Positions 34,359 to 42,800 of a DNA stretch of 64,000 nucleotides are shown here, one piece after another. The position numbers and the translations under genes are program-made. The notes under the pieces are model-generated. The model saw only the letters and a program-made list of their open reading frames with translations. It ran no database searches and was not told the origin of the DNA. The DNA lies in contig NZ_CAMZOG010000007.1 in NCBI RefSeq assembly GCF_947331445.1, forward strand, positions 32,848 through 96,847, written 5' to 3'. This stretch comes from Parendozoicomonas sp. Alg238-R29 (lineage in GTDB: Bacteria; Pseudomonadota; Gammaproteobacteria; Pseudomonadales; Endozoicomonadaceae). The first letter of the stretch is position 1; each line of letters starts with the position of its first letter.

Positions 34359-35039
34359 ATGACATCGAGATATCTGCTGTCCAGCGTATTTGGGCGTTCC
34401 CCCATTGGGCCAATAAAACAACATATAGCCAGTGCCCACGGAGCAGCTGCACTTCTGGAACCCTTCTTTCAAGCGGTCATGAAAGAGGACTGGCAGAAAG
34501 TTGAATCCTATCAAAAGCGCATTGTTGAATTTGAAGAAGACGCTGACGAAATCAAAAAACAGGTGCGCCTATCCCTGCCAAAAAGCCTGTTTCTTCCGGT
34601 TCCCAGAACTGACCTCCTGGATCTGGTAACGGTACAAGACAAAGTCGCAAACCGGGCCAAGGATATCGCCGGGATCGTATTAGGTCGGCAGATGGTTTTC
34701 CCAACCGGGCTGCAACCGGATTTCATGCTCTTTGTCAAACGCTCTGTAGAAGCCTCCGCTCAGGCATTACGCGCCATCAATGAACTGGACGACCTTCTGG
34801 AAACAGGATTTCGTGGCCGGGAAGCTGACATAGTTGAAACAATGATCGAAGAGCTGAACGCCCTGGAAGCCAGCACAGACAAGCTCCAAATTACAGTTCG
34901 TCGCCTGTTGTTTGCCCGGGAGAAAGAACTCCCCCCTATTGATGTGATGTTTCTCTACCAGGTAATTGAATGGGTTGGCGATTTGGCAGACAGAGCGTCC
35001 CGAGTGGGCGGATACCTGCACATGCTTCTGGCTCATTAA
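34359..35039 (+). CDS. DUF47/PhoU-like protein paired with a PiT transporter (TIGR00153 family)
   Basis: An all-helical protein of the DUF47 family: LSSVFGRSPIGPIKQHI, then VESYQKRIVEFEEDADEIKKQVRLSLP, LFLPVPRTDLLDLVTVQDKVANRAKDIAG and VIEWVGDLADRASRVGG. These give two copies of the PhoU-type E/DxxxD metal-binding helix. Such proteins sit next to Pit phosphate permeases and are thought to regulate them; pit follows 116 bases downstream. A TTG six bases upstream gives a longer reading but ATG at 34359 is preferred. The Shine-Dalgarno is weak. Confidence 0.92.
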   Translation: MTSRYLLSSVFGRSPIGPIKQHIASAHGAAALLEPFFQAVMKEDWQKVESYQKRIVEFEEDADEIKKQVRLSLPKSLFLPVPRTDLLDLVTVQDKVANRAKDIAGIVLGRQMVFPTGLQPDFMLFVKRSVEASAQALRAINELDDLLETGFRGREADIVETMIEELNALEASTDKLQITVRRLLFAREKELPPIDVMFLYQVIEWVGDLADRASRVGGYLHMLLAH

Positions 35040-35154
35040 ATAAACCTATTGGTTAGAAGCCATCTCAAAAATCACGTGGCTACTAGTGAATTGAAACCGT
35101 AATCGGGACTCTAAAGAAGAGTTCTGGAGATGCAGTTCTTAAGGTGTAGTTCTG

Positions 35155-36426
35155 ATGTCGATCATCACGGAATATGGCGTAATCTTGCTAGGTCTGGCAT
35201 GTTTCTTTGGGTTCTTCATGGCCTGGGGGGTAGGCGCTAATGATGTTGCTAATGCCATGGGAACATCGGTTGGCTCAAAAGCTCTAACAATAAAGCAGGC
35301 CATTGTCATTGCCATTGTTCTTGAATTTGCCGGGGCTTTTCTCGCCGGTGGCTCTGTTACGACCACAATTCGCAAAGGCATTATTGACCCGACAATGCCG
35401 GAGCTTCTGGCAAACCCGGAACTTCTTATATACGGCATGCTGGCCGCCCTTCTTGCGGCTGGAACATGGTTACTGATAGCAACGCACTATGGCTGGCCAG
35501 TCTCCACTACTCACTCCATTGTTGGAGCTATTGTGGGCTTTGCCGTTGCTGGAATTGGGCATGACGCAGTGAAATGGAGCAGCGTTATGTCTATTGTTGG
35601 CTGCTGGATTGTTTCACCGCTTTTTTCAGGGATGTTGTCTCTGCTTGTTTTTACATCAATCCAAAAACTAATCCTTAACACCCGAGACCCTTTTTACAGC
35701 GCGAAACGTTTTATTCCAATTTACACATTCCTGGTCGGCTTTATGATTGCCATGGTCACCCTGAAAAACGGGTTAAAGCATCTAGGGCTGGACCTGACAA
35801 ATTTCGAAGTTGTTCTCTCATCCGCTCTTATTGGTTTTATTCTCACGGCCTTGGGTATGCTGGCTCTCACCCGAATCCACAAAGATAAAAAAGCTGACCG
35901 GGATTTCCATTACTCCAGTGTTGAAAGAATATTCGGCACGATGATGATTTTCACAGCATGCGCCATGGCTTTCGCACACGGTTCTAACGACGTCGCTAAT
36001 GCTGTAGGGCCTTTGGCCGCTGTTGTTCACGTTGTTGAAAGCGGCGGAGATATAGCAGCGAAAACACCTATGCCCAGCTGGGTTTTAATGCTGGGAGGGG
36101 CAGGAATCATCTGTGGCCTAACGACCTATGGTTACAAAGTTATGGCCACCATTGGCAAGCACATCACAGAATTAACTCCAAGCCGGGGCTTTGCCGCTGA
36201 ACTTTCTGCTGCCACGACAGTTGTTCTCTCTTCTGCAACCGGTCTGCCAGTTTCAACAACCCATATTCTTGTGGGATCGGTACTGGGAGTTGGACTGGCG
36301 AGAGGAATTGGAGCGTTGAATCTGCAGGTTATCAGCACAATCTTTTTATCCTGGCTGGTCACATTACCCGCAGGTGCTTTTTTAGCAATTGCATTCTTTT
36401 ATCTGTTCCGGGTTATTTTTGGCTGA
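35155..36426 (+). CDS. pit: Low-affinity inorganic phosphate transporter, PiT family, 423 aa
   Basis: Inner-membrane phosphate/cation symporter. The duplicated PiT signature is clear: MAWGVGANDVANAMGTSVGSKAL near 23-45 and ACAMAFAHGSNDVANAVGPLAAV near 263-285, each with the GxNDVANA core. YGWPVSTTHSIVGAIVGF and TGLPVSTTHILVGSVLGVG form the second pair. About 10-12 membrane helices. AAGGTG precedes the start. In an apparent operon with the DUF47 gene and ended by a strong bidirectional terminator. Confidence 0.96.
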   Translation: MSIITEYGVILLGLACFFGFFMAWGVGANDVANAMGTSVGSKALTIKQAIVIAIVLEFAGAFLAGGSVTTTIRKGIIDPTMPELLANPELLIYGMLAALLAAGTWLLIATHYGWPVSTTHSIVGAIVGFAVAGIGHDAVKWSSVMSIVGCWIVSPLFSGMLSLLVFTSIQKLILNTRDPFYSAKRFIPIYTFLVGFMIAMVTLKNGLKHLGLDLTNFEVVLSSALIGFILTALGMLALTRIHKDKKADRDFHYSSVERIFGTMMIFTACAMAFAHGSNDVANAVGPLAAVVHVVESGGDIAAKTPMPSWVLMLGGAGIICGLTTYGYKVMATIGKHITELTPSRGFAAELSAATTVVLSSATGLPVSTTHILVGSVLGVGLARGIGALNLQVISTIFLSWLVTLPAGAFLAIAFFYLFRVIFG

Positions 36427-36482
36427 GTTCGTTAGAAGTCTTAGCAAAGGCAAACCTCGACGATTCTATAACCCTATAAACA

Positions 36483-36510
36483 ATCAAGCCCGGAGAAATC
36501 CGGGCTTGAT
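36483..36510. terminator. Bidirectional intrinsic terminator between pit and metS
   Basis: ATCAAGCCCGG (36483-36493), AGAAAT loop, CCGGGCTTGAT (36500-36510): a perfect 11-bp stem. TTGTTC follows on the plus strand and TGTTTATAG on the minus strand. It serves the two convergent genes that end on either side. Confidence 0.9.
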
Positions 36511-36526
36511 TTGTTCAACGATATTG

Positions 36527-36619
36527 TTAACGATTCATCGCCTTACTAATACAGTAAGACGCACCACCCCAGGTCACACCCAGACCCAATACCATCATAA
36601 TAATTGCAGAAACAGTCAT
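36527..36619 (-). CDS. metS: MetS-type small subunit of an NSS-family transporter, 30 aa
   Basis: A 30-codon protein, MTVSAIIMMVLGLGVTWGGA followed by SYCISKAMNR, with one membrane helix and a basic end. It matches the MetS family, first described as the small subunit needed by the MetP methionine/alanine importer of Corynebacterium. GGAGG lies nine bases before the ATG, and the ATG overlaps the stop codon of the NSS transporter gene (TAATG at 36617-36621), so the two are translationally coupled. The short length and position right behind an NSS gene are diagnostic. Confidence 0.85.
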   Translation of the reverse strand: MTVSAIIMMVLGLGVTWGGASYCISKAMNR

Positions 36620-38106
36620 TACTGAGCCTCCATTGCCAAAGCAGAATCCGAAGAACGACGGGACAGCGCTACCGCAATAACAACCATCGCAGCCAATACT
36701 CCCCAACCACAAACCATAATGGCCATATCGCTGTAACCACCATAATTTTCAGTAGTTGCAGTTACCAGATTGGTTCCCACAATCGCAACCAGGAAGGCAC
36801 TGCTCACAAAGCGAATACAAACATCCCACCAGCGCCCAATAGCAAAGTCAGAACGCTCATTAGTGTATTCACGGAAAGTAGCTGGTTTCAGAATCCAGCC
36901 AACAACCAGCAACTGAATCAAGCAGCTGCCCAGGATTGCAATATTGTTGATAAAGTAATCCACTACATCCAGCAGTAACAGACCACCATTGGTTGCAAAC
37001 AACAGAGAAATAATTGCCCCTGCACTGCAAATAACTGTTGCTGTTTTTTTACGGCTCCAGCCAGTCTTATCCATAAAGGCAGAAGTAATCGCCTCCATAA
37101 TGGAAATATGTGAGCTGACACCAGCTACAACCAGAGCACCGAAAAACAGAGGACCTAACAGCCATGGAGCCGGCAACAGGTTGATAGCTGTAGGGATAGT
37201 GATAAAGGCCAGACCAACGCCAGAGCTGACAACTTCATTCAGAGGCACACCCTGCTGAGCAGCCATGTAACCAAGAACCGCAAAGATCATCACACCAGCC
37301 AACATTGAGAAACCGCAGTTAATCAGCACCGTCATAAAGGCATTGTTGTTGATGTCAGATTTCTCTGGCAGGTAGCTGGAGTAGGCAATCATGATGGCAA
37401 AACCAACACTCAGGGTGAAGAAGATCTGGCCAAAGGCTGCGGACCAAACCTTGGGGTTAGTCAGCGCACTGAAATCAGGTTGGAACAACCAGTTCACACC
37501 ATCAACCGCTCCTGGCAGCATCAACACCCGTAAAGTCAGGCCAACCACCATCAGGAACAGAATCGGTATCATGATTTTTCCGAATCGCTCAATACCGCCT
37601 TTTACACCAGTGACCAGTGCTGCATACGTAATACCCCAGGCCAGCATCAGAGGTAAAACAATATGCATCTGCAATGAACCTAAAGACAACGGCGAGTTAT
37701 CTCCAAGCTTCAAATATTCAGAGAAGAAATAACTGTTGGCATCTTCTCCCCAACTCTGGGTAAAGGAAAAACCAAAATAAGAAATCGCCCAGCCAATAAC
37801 TGCCACGTAATAAACAGCGATAACCGCAGCAATCAAAACCTGAAACCATCCCAGAATTTCAAGACGAGGCATCAATTTACCCAAAGTGCCAGGGGCAGCC
37901 TCGCGGTACTTATGACCCAGAGAAAAATCAAGAATCATGAAAGGAATACCTGCCGCCAGCATGGCGATCAGGTAAGGAACGAGAAAAGCACCACCACCAT
38001 TCTCATAAGCCATATAGGGAAAACGCCAGATATTTCCCAAACCAATTGCGGAACCAACTGCCGCTAAAATAAAACCCGCACGTGAACCCCATTGTTCCCG
38101 TTTCAT
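36619..38106 (-). CDS. Sodium-dependent amino-acid transporter, NSS/SNF family
   Basis: LeuT-fold symporter. The start at 38106 gives MKREQWGSRAGFILAAVGSAIGLGNIWRFPYMAYENGGGAF, the canonical first helix with the unwound substrate and Na+ site; AAGGAAG lies upstream. The open frame extends further to 38241 but that part is not transporter-like. Twelve or so helices can be traced, including FFTLSVGFAIMIAYSSYLPE (helix 6 region). At about 495 residues it is the usual size for prokaryotic NSS members with a MetS partner, so a neutral or sulphur amino acid is a likely substrate. Confidence 0.92.
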   Translation of the reverse strand: MKREQWGSRAGFILAAVGSAIGLGNIWRFPYMAYENGGGAFLVPYLIAMLAAGIPFMILDFSLGHKYREAAPGTLGKLMPRLEILGWFQVLIAAVIAVYYVAVIGWAISYFGFSFTQSWGEDANSYFFSEYLKLGDNSPLSLGSLQMHIVLPLMLAWGITYAALVTGVKGGIERFGKIMIPILFLMVVGLTLRVLMLPGAVDGVNWLFQPDFSALTNPKVWSAAFGQIFFTLSVGFAIMIAYSSYLPEKSDINNNAFMTVLINCGFSMLAGVMIFAVLGYMAAQQGVPLNEVVSSGVGLAFITIPTAINLLPAPWLLGPLFFGALVVAGVSSHISIMEAITSAFMDKTGWSRKKTATVICSAGAIISLLFATNGGLLLLDVVDYFINNIAILGSCLIQLLVVGWILKPATFREYTNERSDFAIGRWWDVCIRFVSSAFLVAIVGTNLVTATTENYGGYSDMAIMVCGWGVLAAMVVIAVALSRRSSDSALAMEAQ

Positions 38107-38513
38107 CGCAACTACTTCCTTATGCCTAAAGGCAACTACAAAGGCAAATAACTCATCCCGTCTGCAAAGGTGCAAGGTGCAAAGGTGCAAACGAGAAAAC
38201 TTCAGGCCGCGATGTCGTGATAACGAGCGCTTACCTTCCAACAGGGGTGGCGTCAGAAGCCTAAGACGGCAGTTCTATCGGATAGATTGAACCAACATGG
38301 TGCATACTCCAAAAAAACATGAATAAAAACAATACCTAAAAGAACCTATTAGCATAAAAAATATGTTTTTTTTTCAACTCTTGCTCAGAGGTTATTCCTT
38401 CTTTTCCCGCCATTTCCAGAGCCTACTGCCTTTCACCCACGGCTAATCCAGTCATCCTCTTGACTCGCTCCCATTTCCTTCTGGTCGATAACCCAGAAGT
38501 AATGGGGGTGATT
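38107..38513. other. Intergenic region between divergent transporter and exported-protein genes
   Basis: About 400 bases without a convincing gene. It contains three close copies of AGGTGCAA-like sequence (about 38166-38190: AAGGTGCAAGGTGCAAAGGT) just upstream of the NSS gene, and an AT-rich tract near 38340-38390 with nine T residues in a row. Promoters for both divergent genes probably lie here but no clear -35/-10 pair was found. Confidence 0.4.
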
Positions 38514-40100
38514 ATGTCTGGTATCAAAAATTACATGCAAGGTCTGAGTTATCTGATCGTTATTTTGGCTACGGTTGAAATAACCACAGCAACAGCCATG
38601 GATAACCGTCAGGATGATCTGATGAGGGAGCTGGAGCGCCAGAATATGCAGATGCGCCAGCAACATCTGACTAACCAGTTCGACAAATTTGCAGGCTGGT
38701 TTTCCCCACAGGAAATAAACCAGATGGACACCAGCCAATCAGGTCTCTCTCTGGACAAGCTCCATTCCCGGCAAACTGTTGCTATCCATGATTTTTTATC
38801 TTCTGCTCTCAGCCCACTTGGATACTTGCGGCTCAGCAGCTTGATCAGATTGCAAAAAGTTCAGGAGGAAATGGAAGGTTCAGGCACATCAATGCCCAGC
38901 AGGCTCATGCTGCAACACGACGAAAACAACAGGATGCTGGTGATCCAAGGACCGACACTCTCTCTCGAAATGATGGGCATGGACGATAACTGGCAGGTTA
39001 ACAGCCTGACCATGGCTCAATGGCCAAGCCAGATTCCACCGGCCCCACTGCCAGATCTAAGCTCTCCGGATATCCATTACCCTTATATACGCTGGCACGA
39101 ATCCACAGGAGAGAACATTCTTGGGCAAACAGTGCCGCTGGTTATTCAGGTTTTGAACGCTCTACCTGATATGGCACGCAAAAATTCCTGCGCTGGAGAA
39201 GCCTCAACAGAAGCTCAGTGCACTATCACTGACACGCAAACACTCGATATGGAAACCATGGTTTCTGTCGTAAACATTAATGCTAAAGGGCGTTATCTGC
39301 TGCAGAGGCTGATGATGGTTTTGAAGAGTCATCTCAATGACCCTGTCAGTCAGAGCAAGAACCTGATGTTCTCCTGGGCGGGAGATCTACCCTCTACAAA
39401 AGAACAGAGCCCCCAGAGCTTGCTGCTCAACCTCAGCGATGAGATGGGTCTATGGCAGGTTTTGATTACCGGGAACAAACCTGCCAAAGGATTTAATGAT
39501 TTGCCTGCAAACGGTATTTTCATCGCATTCAGCAACAATGGTGCAAATTCTCTTTCTCGTTGGCAAAACATAGGAGCACCAATGCCGATGTCCCAGCCAG
39601 CCAGCCAGTCGGCCAAAGGTATGATGCCTGCGCCAATGATGAAAGAAATGGTTCAGGGGCGACCAGAGCAACCGATGCAGGAACTCGCTCTTGCCGGTGG
39701 TATACAGGATATGATGGATGAGGGGCAGCCAACATGGTTGAAGAAGCCAGTCTTTCTTAATGGTATGGCGCTGTCTCTGGGTTATATGGGGAATGCTGTT
39801 ACTACACGAGCACCTCTGGAGCCGGTGGTTGAAGTGAAAAGAGATGGGCGCCCCCACAGAAATATCCGGGTCACATTATCGATAACCTTGCCTGACTCAG
39901 AGGAGCCTTGGCTGAAAGAATTTCCACTCAATTTTGATAACCGTACTGAAGACTACCGCTCTTCTATCCGCCTGCCAGCTTCTATGTCTGGAAAAGAAAT
40001 CACCCTCTCGTTCAGTGCCCACGAGCCCGGTACTCGCTATGAAGGAATTTATGAGTACAAAATACTGGTGAATGGGAAAAGAAACTCTCGCTCCTTATAA
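38514..40100 (+). CDS. Exported protein of unknown function, 528 aa
   Basis: No family recognised. The start at 38514 is chosen because GGGGGTG lies just upstream and it gives a signal peptide (MSGIKNYMQGLSYLIVILATVE..., cleavage near ATA-MD). The mature protein begins with a polar helical segment (LMRELERQNMQMRQQH) and continues with mixed beta/alpha sequence. A single pair of cysteines (NSCAGEASTEAQC, near 210-222) could form a disulphide. A Met/Pro/Gln-rich linker occurs near 360-385 (MPMSQPASQSAKGMMPAPMM). The final 100 residues (EVKRDGRPHRNIRVTLSITLP...) look like an immunoglobulin-like beta domain. The di-heme lipoprotein gene follows 147 bases later on the same strand, so the two may act together at the envelope. 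Confidence 0.75.
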   Translation: MSGIKNYMQGLSYLIVILATVEITTATAMDNRQDDLMRELERQNMQMRQQHLTNQFDKFAGWFSPQEINQMDTSQSGLSLDKLHSRQTVAIHDFLSSALSPLGYLRLSSLIRLQKVQEEMEGSGTSMPSRLMLQHDENNRMLVIQGPTLSLEMMGMDDNWQVNSLTMAQWPSQIPPAPLPDLSSPDIHYPYIRWHESTGENILGQTVPLVIQVLNALPDMARKNSCAGEASTEAQCTITDTQTLDMETMVSVVNINAKGRYLLQRLMMVLKSHLNDPVSQSKNLMFSWAGDLPSTKEQSPQSLLLNLSDEMGLWQVLITGNKPAKGFNDLPANGIFIAFSNNGANSLSRWQNIGAPMPMSQPASQSAKGMMPAPMMKEMVQGRPEQPMQELALAGGIQDMMDEGQPTWLKKPVFLNGMALSLGYMGNAVTTRAPLEPVVEVKRDGRPHRNIRVTLSITLPDSEEPWLKEFPLNFDNRTEDYRSSIRLPASMSGKEITLSFSAHEPGTRYEGIYEYKILVNGKRNSRSL

Positions 40101-40247
40101 ATTTGCACCAACGTACTTAATTAGGCATCTTGTAGCTTCTGAATGATTTTTCTGCACGCTGTTTCAGATGGTGGCACAACCAGCTGATTCGCATTCCAGC
40201 TCATCCCACCGCTTTGAATTAAAAAATAAAAACAAAAAGGAATTGCC

Positions 40248-42548
40248 ATGTATCGTGCGACTCTCTGGGTCAGCACAGCCATTTTACTTGTTGGCTGCAA
40301 GCTGCCCGGTGACTTTCCTGAACAGGAAGCTCTCTGTTATTTCGATAGTCAGCGTGAACAATTGCGTACTGCATCTGCTGCCAGCACCCCTACACCCATT
40401 GTCCAAACAGTAGAAGTGAATGGTGTTATTTATAACCTGATGGCAGGGCAAACACCGTCACTGGCTCCAGGAGATACTGTGACACTGCGGGGCTCTGGGT
40501 TGGGAGCGGGGCCAGATATCGACTTCTCCAAACTTATGATTGGGAAAAGCCGGGTACTGGAAACAGATCTGAAGATGTATGAACAGAAACTGGCTATCAG
40601 TGACGAAGTGAATTACGAAACCGCAAAGGTTGTGGATAACTGGGACAAAGACATTCTCTCTTGGCAGGATCACGAAGTCAGCTTTACCGTTCCAGTTCAT
40701 GTCGCGAATGGTGAAACAGAACTGACCCTGCAAATTCAAAAACGAGATGGCTACAACGAATCCTACATTCGCCCGGGTGAATCCCATAATGTTATAGATG
40801 CCATCACTCGCCGTATTATCGGCGACGATGTTGAACACAATTGCGATGTTGTATCGAAACTCTCGGAGACCCCCTACGGAACAAGCTTTACTGTTCAGGT
40901 CAATAACCCTGGTTTTGATGAACTGGTGCGTAAAGGACGTGAGGTCTTTTGGTCCTACGATTACAACCTTGGTCTGGCACATCAGTTTCGAGATTTGAGC
41001 TGGGATGCTATTTTCCAGTACCGCGCTATTGACCCAATCAAAGGTGGTACGGCTTACGATCTTGAAAACCTGTTCGGAGCTTACCCTACAAACTCAGGGG
41101 AAGTGCCAGAAGAAGCGATCAAGCCGGTTTACTTTGATCGTTACCCTATGCCAACGCCTATTCCCGGTTTACTCGGAACAGGTCCTCAGCAATTCGGCGG
41201 TGAAACCAGAAATACAGGATGGGCCGGTTATCGCTATGCAGAAGCCGTTGACCCATTTGATGGCCCCGGTTCCTGGGCTGGTTTCAACTGTGCATCCTGC
41301 CACGGCAACAGAATCACCTGGGAAACAGCCCCTGGGCAAACTGTCACGAAAGTGGTTCCCGGTTTACCTAACCCCAAATGGTCTATGAAATGGGCCGTGA
41401 TGCAACATAAGGAAGGTTTAACCACTCACTCCTTCGAAGGTATCTACGCCGAAGAGAACGGCCCAGCGTGGATGCCTGGAGCAAAAAAGGTCGCCAAAGA
41501 CTTACTCACATACCACATGCCTCAGGGCGCTGGCGAACATAATCTGATCCGTCTTGTTGGTGAAGGCTCAGAGACAGACAATGATTATCAGTTTTCACCT
41601 ATCGCCATACCTAATGTCAGCTATTACACCGGAATTAGACGTTCACTGTCTCACACTGAAAGCTATGTAGGCTTCGAAGGTTCCTACATTCATTCAGAAG
41701 AACCAGACGGCGCTATGGGGTCCATGTATGCTCCTGAGCTGAAAGCATTGACAGCTTATATGACCACACTGGATCAGTATGACGATGATCTGCGTAATGT
41801 TGGCCTCTACCGCTGGTTAAACCATAAAGGCTTAATGCCTGAAGGGGCGCCAGCGTCAGAAGGTGGTTTTGTGCAAACTGGCTGGCAAAATATACCACCA
41901 GTTAGCGCCGCAGTGACCCGTGGAAAGCAGACTTACGACAAAGCCTGTGGAAGCTGTCATAACGACAAGGTTGGCCTGCATACCAACGAACAGATGTTGC
42001 CACTGGCGGAAGTTGGCCGATTTTTCGCCCCAACGATTTATCAGAAAAATCAGCAATCTATTCGCGTAACCTTCCTCAGAGATATTTACTGGACACAACA
42101 ACGCGGCCTGCTTTCCGATGGGCATGTTCGAAACATTGAAGATCTGGTGAATCCTCAGAGATGCCAAGAAGGTTCCCCTCTATACAATCGTTATTACACA
42201 CTGCATCCCGCCATTAACGATGCGAAAAAAACCTTTCCAGATGAAATTGATCCTTATCCCTCGATTAACCGGAAGGGGGATGTTTTCCGTATTCCTGTAC
42301 CTGTCATAGAGAAAAAGGATGATATAAACCAGCAACGCAAACGTTTCATTAAACGTCACCGCTATTTTGTACGCCCTGACTTCGATGATCAGAACTTCTA
42401 CTGGGACTTCCAAAAGATGCGTAGAGAGTGGGGGCAGGATGAAATGGGCGCACCAGCACCCGTAGGGCTGCCTGCAACACCACACCCTTGGTGTGCAGAA
42501 AGCACAGAGGAGATCGATGACCTGGTGACCTACTTGCTGACACTGTAA
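40248..42548 (+). CDS. Large di-heme cytochrome c lipoprotein with N-terminal IPT-like domain, 766 aa
   Basis: A lipoprotein signal ends in ILLVGC (Cys17). An IPT/TIG-like beta domain with GDTVTLRGSGLGAGPDIDF follows near 74-94. Two haem-binding sites are visible: CASCH (348-352) in a segment with GSWAGFNCASCHGNRITW, and CGSCH (567-571) in GKQTYDKACGSCHND. The second lies in a typical cytochrome c domain. The last 150 residues hold IPVPVIEKKDD and conserved aromatic sequence. Overall it resembles large outer-membrane electron-carrier or peroxidase-like lipoproteins, but no enzyme is recognised. AAAAAGGAATTGCC stands before the start. The gene has its own strong terminator. Confidence 0.8.
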   Translation: MYRATLWVSTAILLVGCKLPGDFPEQEALCYFDSQREQLRTASAASTPTPIVQTVEVNGVIYNLMAGQTPSLAPGDTVTLRGSGLGAGPDIDFSKLMIGKSRVLETDLKMYEQKLAISDEVNYETAKVVDNWDKDILSWQDHEVSFTVPVHVANGETELTLQIQKRDGYNESYIRPGESHNVIDAITRRIIGDDVEHNCDVVSKLSETPYGTSFTVQVNNPGFDELVRKGREVFWSYDYNLGLAHQFRDLSWDAIFQYRAIDPIKGGTAYDLENLFGAYPTNSGEVPEEAIKPVYFDRYPMPTPIPGLLGTGPQQFGGETRNTGWAGYRYAEAVDPFDGPGSWAGFNCASCHGNRITWETAPGQTVTKVVPGLPNPKWSMKWAVMQHKEGLTTHSFEGIYAEENGPAWMPGAKKVAKDLLTYHMPQGAGEHNLIRLVGEGSETDNDYQFSPIAIPNVSYYTGIRRSLSHTESYVGFEGSYIHSEEPDGAMGSMYAPELKALTAYMTTLDQYDDDLRNVGLYRWLNHKGLMPEGAPASEGGFVQTGWQNIPPVSAAVTRGKQTYDKACGSCHNDKVGLHTNEQMLPLAEVGRFFAPTIYQKNQQSIRVTFLRDIYWTQQRGLLSDGHVRNIEDLVNPQRCQEGSPLYNRYYTLHPAINDAKKTFPDEIDPYPSINRKGDVFRIPVPVIEKKDDINQQRKRFIKRHRYFVRPDFDDQNFYWDFQKMRREWGQDEMGAPAPVGLPATPHPWCAESTEEIDDLVTYLLTL

Positions 42549-42559
42549 ACAACAACGAG

Positions 42560-42590
42560 AAGAGGCCTTCCTGCTGGAGCCTCTTTTTAC
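42560..42590 (+). terminator. Intrinsic terminator of the di-heme lipoprotein gene
   Basis: AAGAGGC (42560-42566) pairs with GCCTCTT (42579-42585) and runs into TTTTT. It is 12 bases after the stop codon, so the sortase pair downstream has a separate promoter. Confidence 0.85.
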
Positions 42591-42800
42591 GTTATATCCA
42601 AGGGTGTTCACAGTTAAACATACGACTCAGTGGAACTAAAAACCACCAGTCATCAGGAATAGACTATCCCCCTCTACATAGTCGTCTGCATAATTCGCCA
42701 CAATTGATTCCCCATTGATCACTTTTCATCCCAAAGAGTGCCAGAAAAATTCGGTTCAATAGCTCCAGATTATTTATCCGGGGAAGGAACCGAAACCGAC

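Noticed and set aside
38107..38241. N-terminal extension of the NSS transporter to 38241
   Set aside because: The extension is Arg/His/Cys-rich and encoded by the AGGTGCAA repeats; the canonical NSS start with a good ribosome binding site is at 38106.
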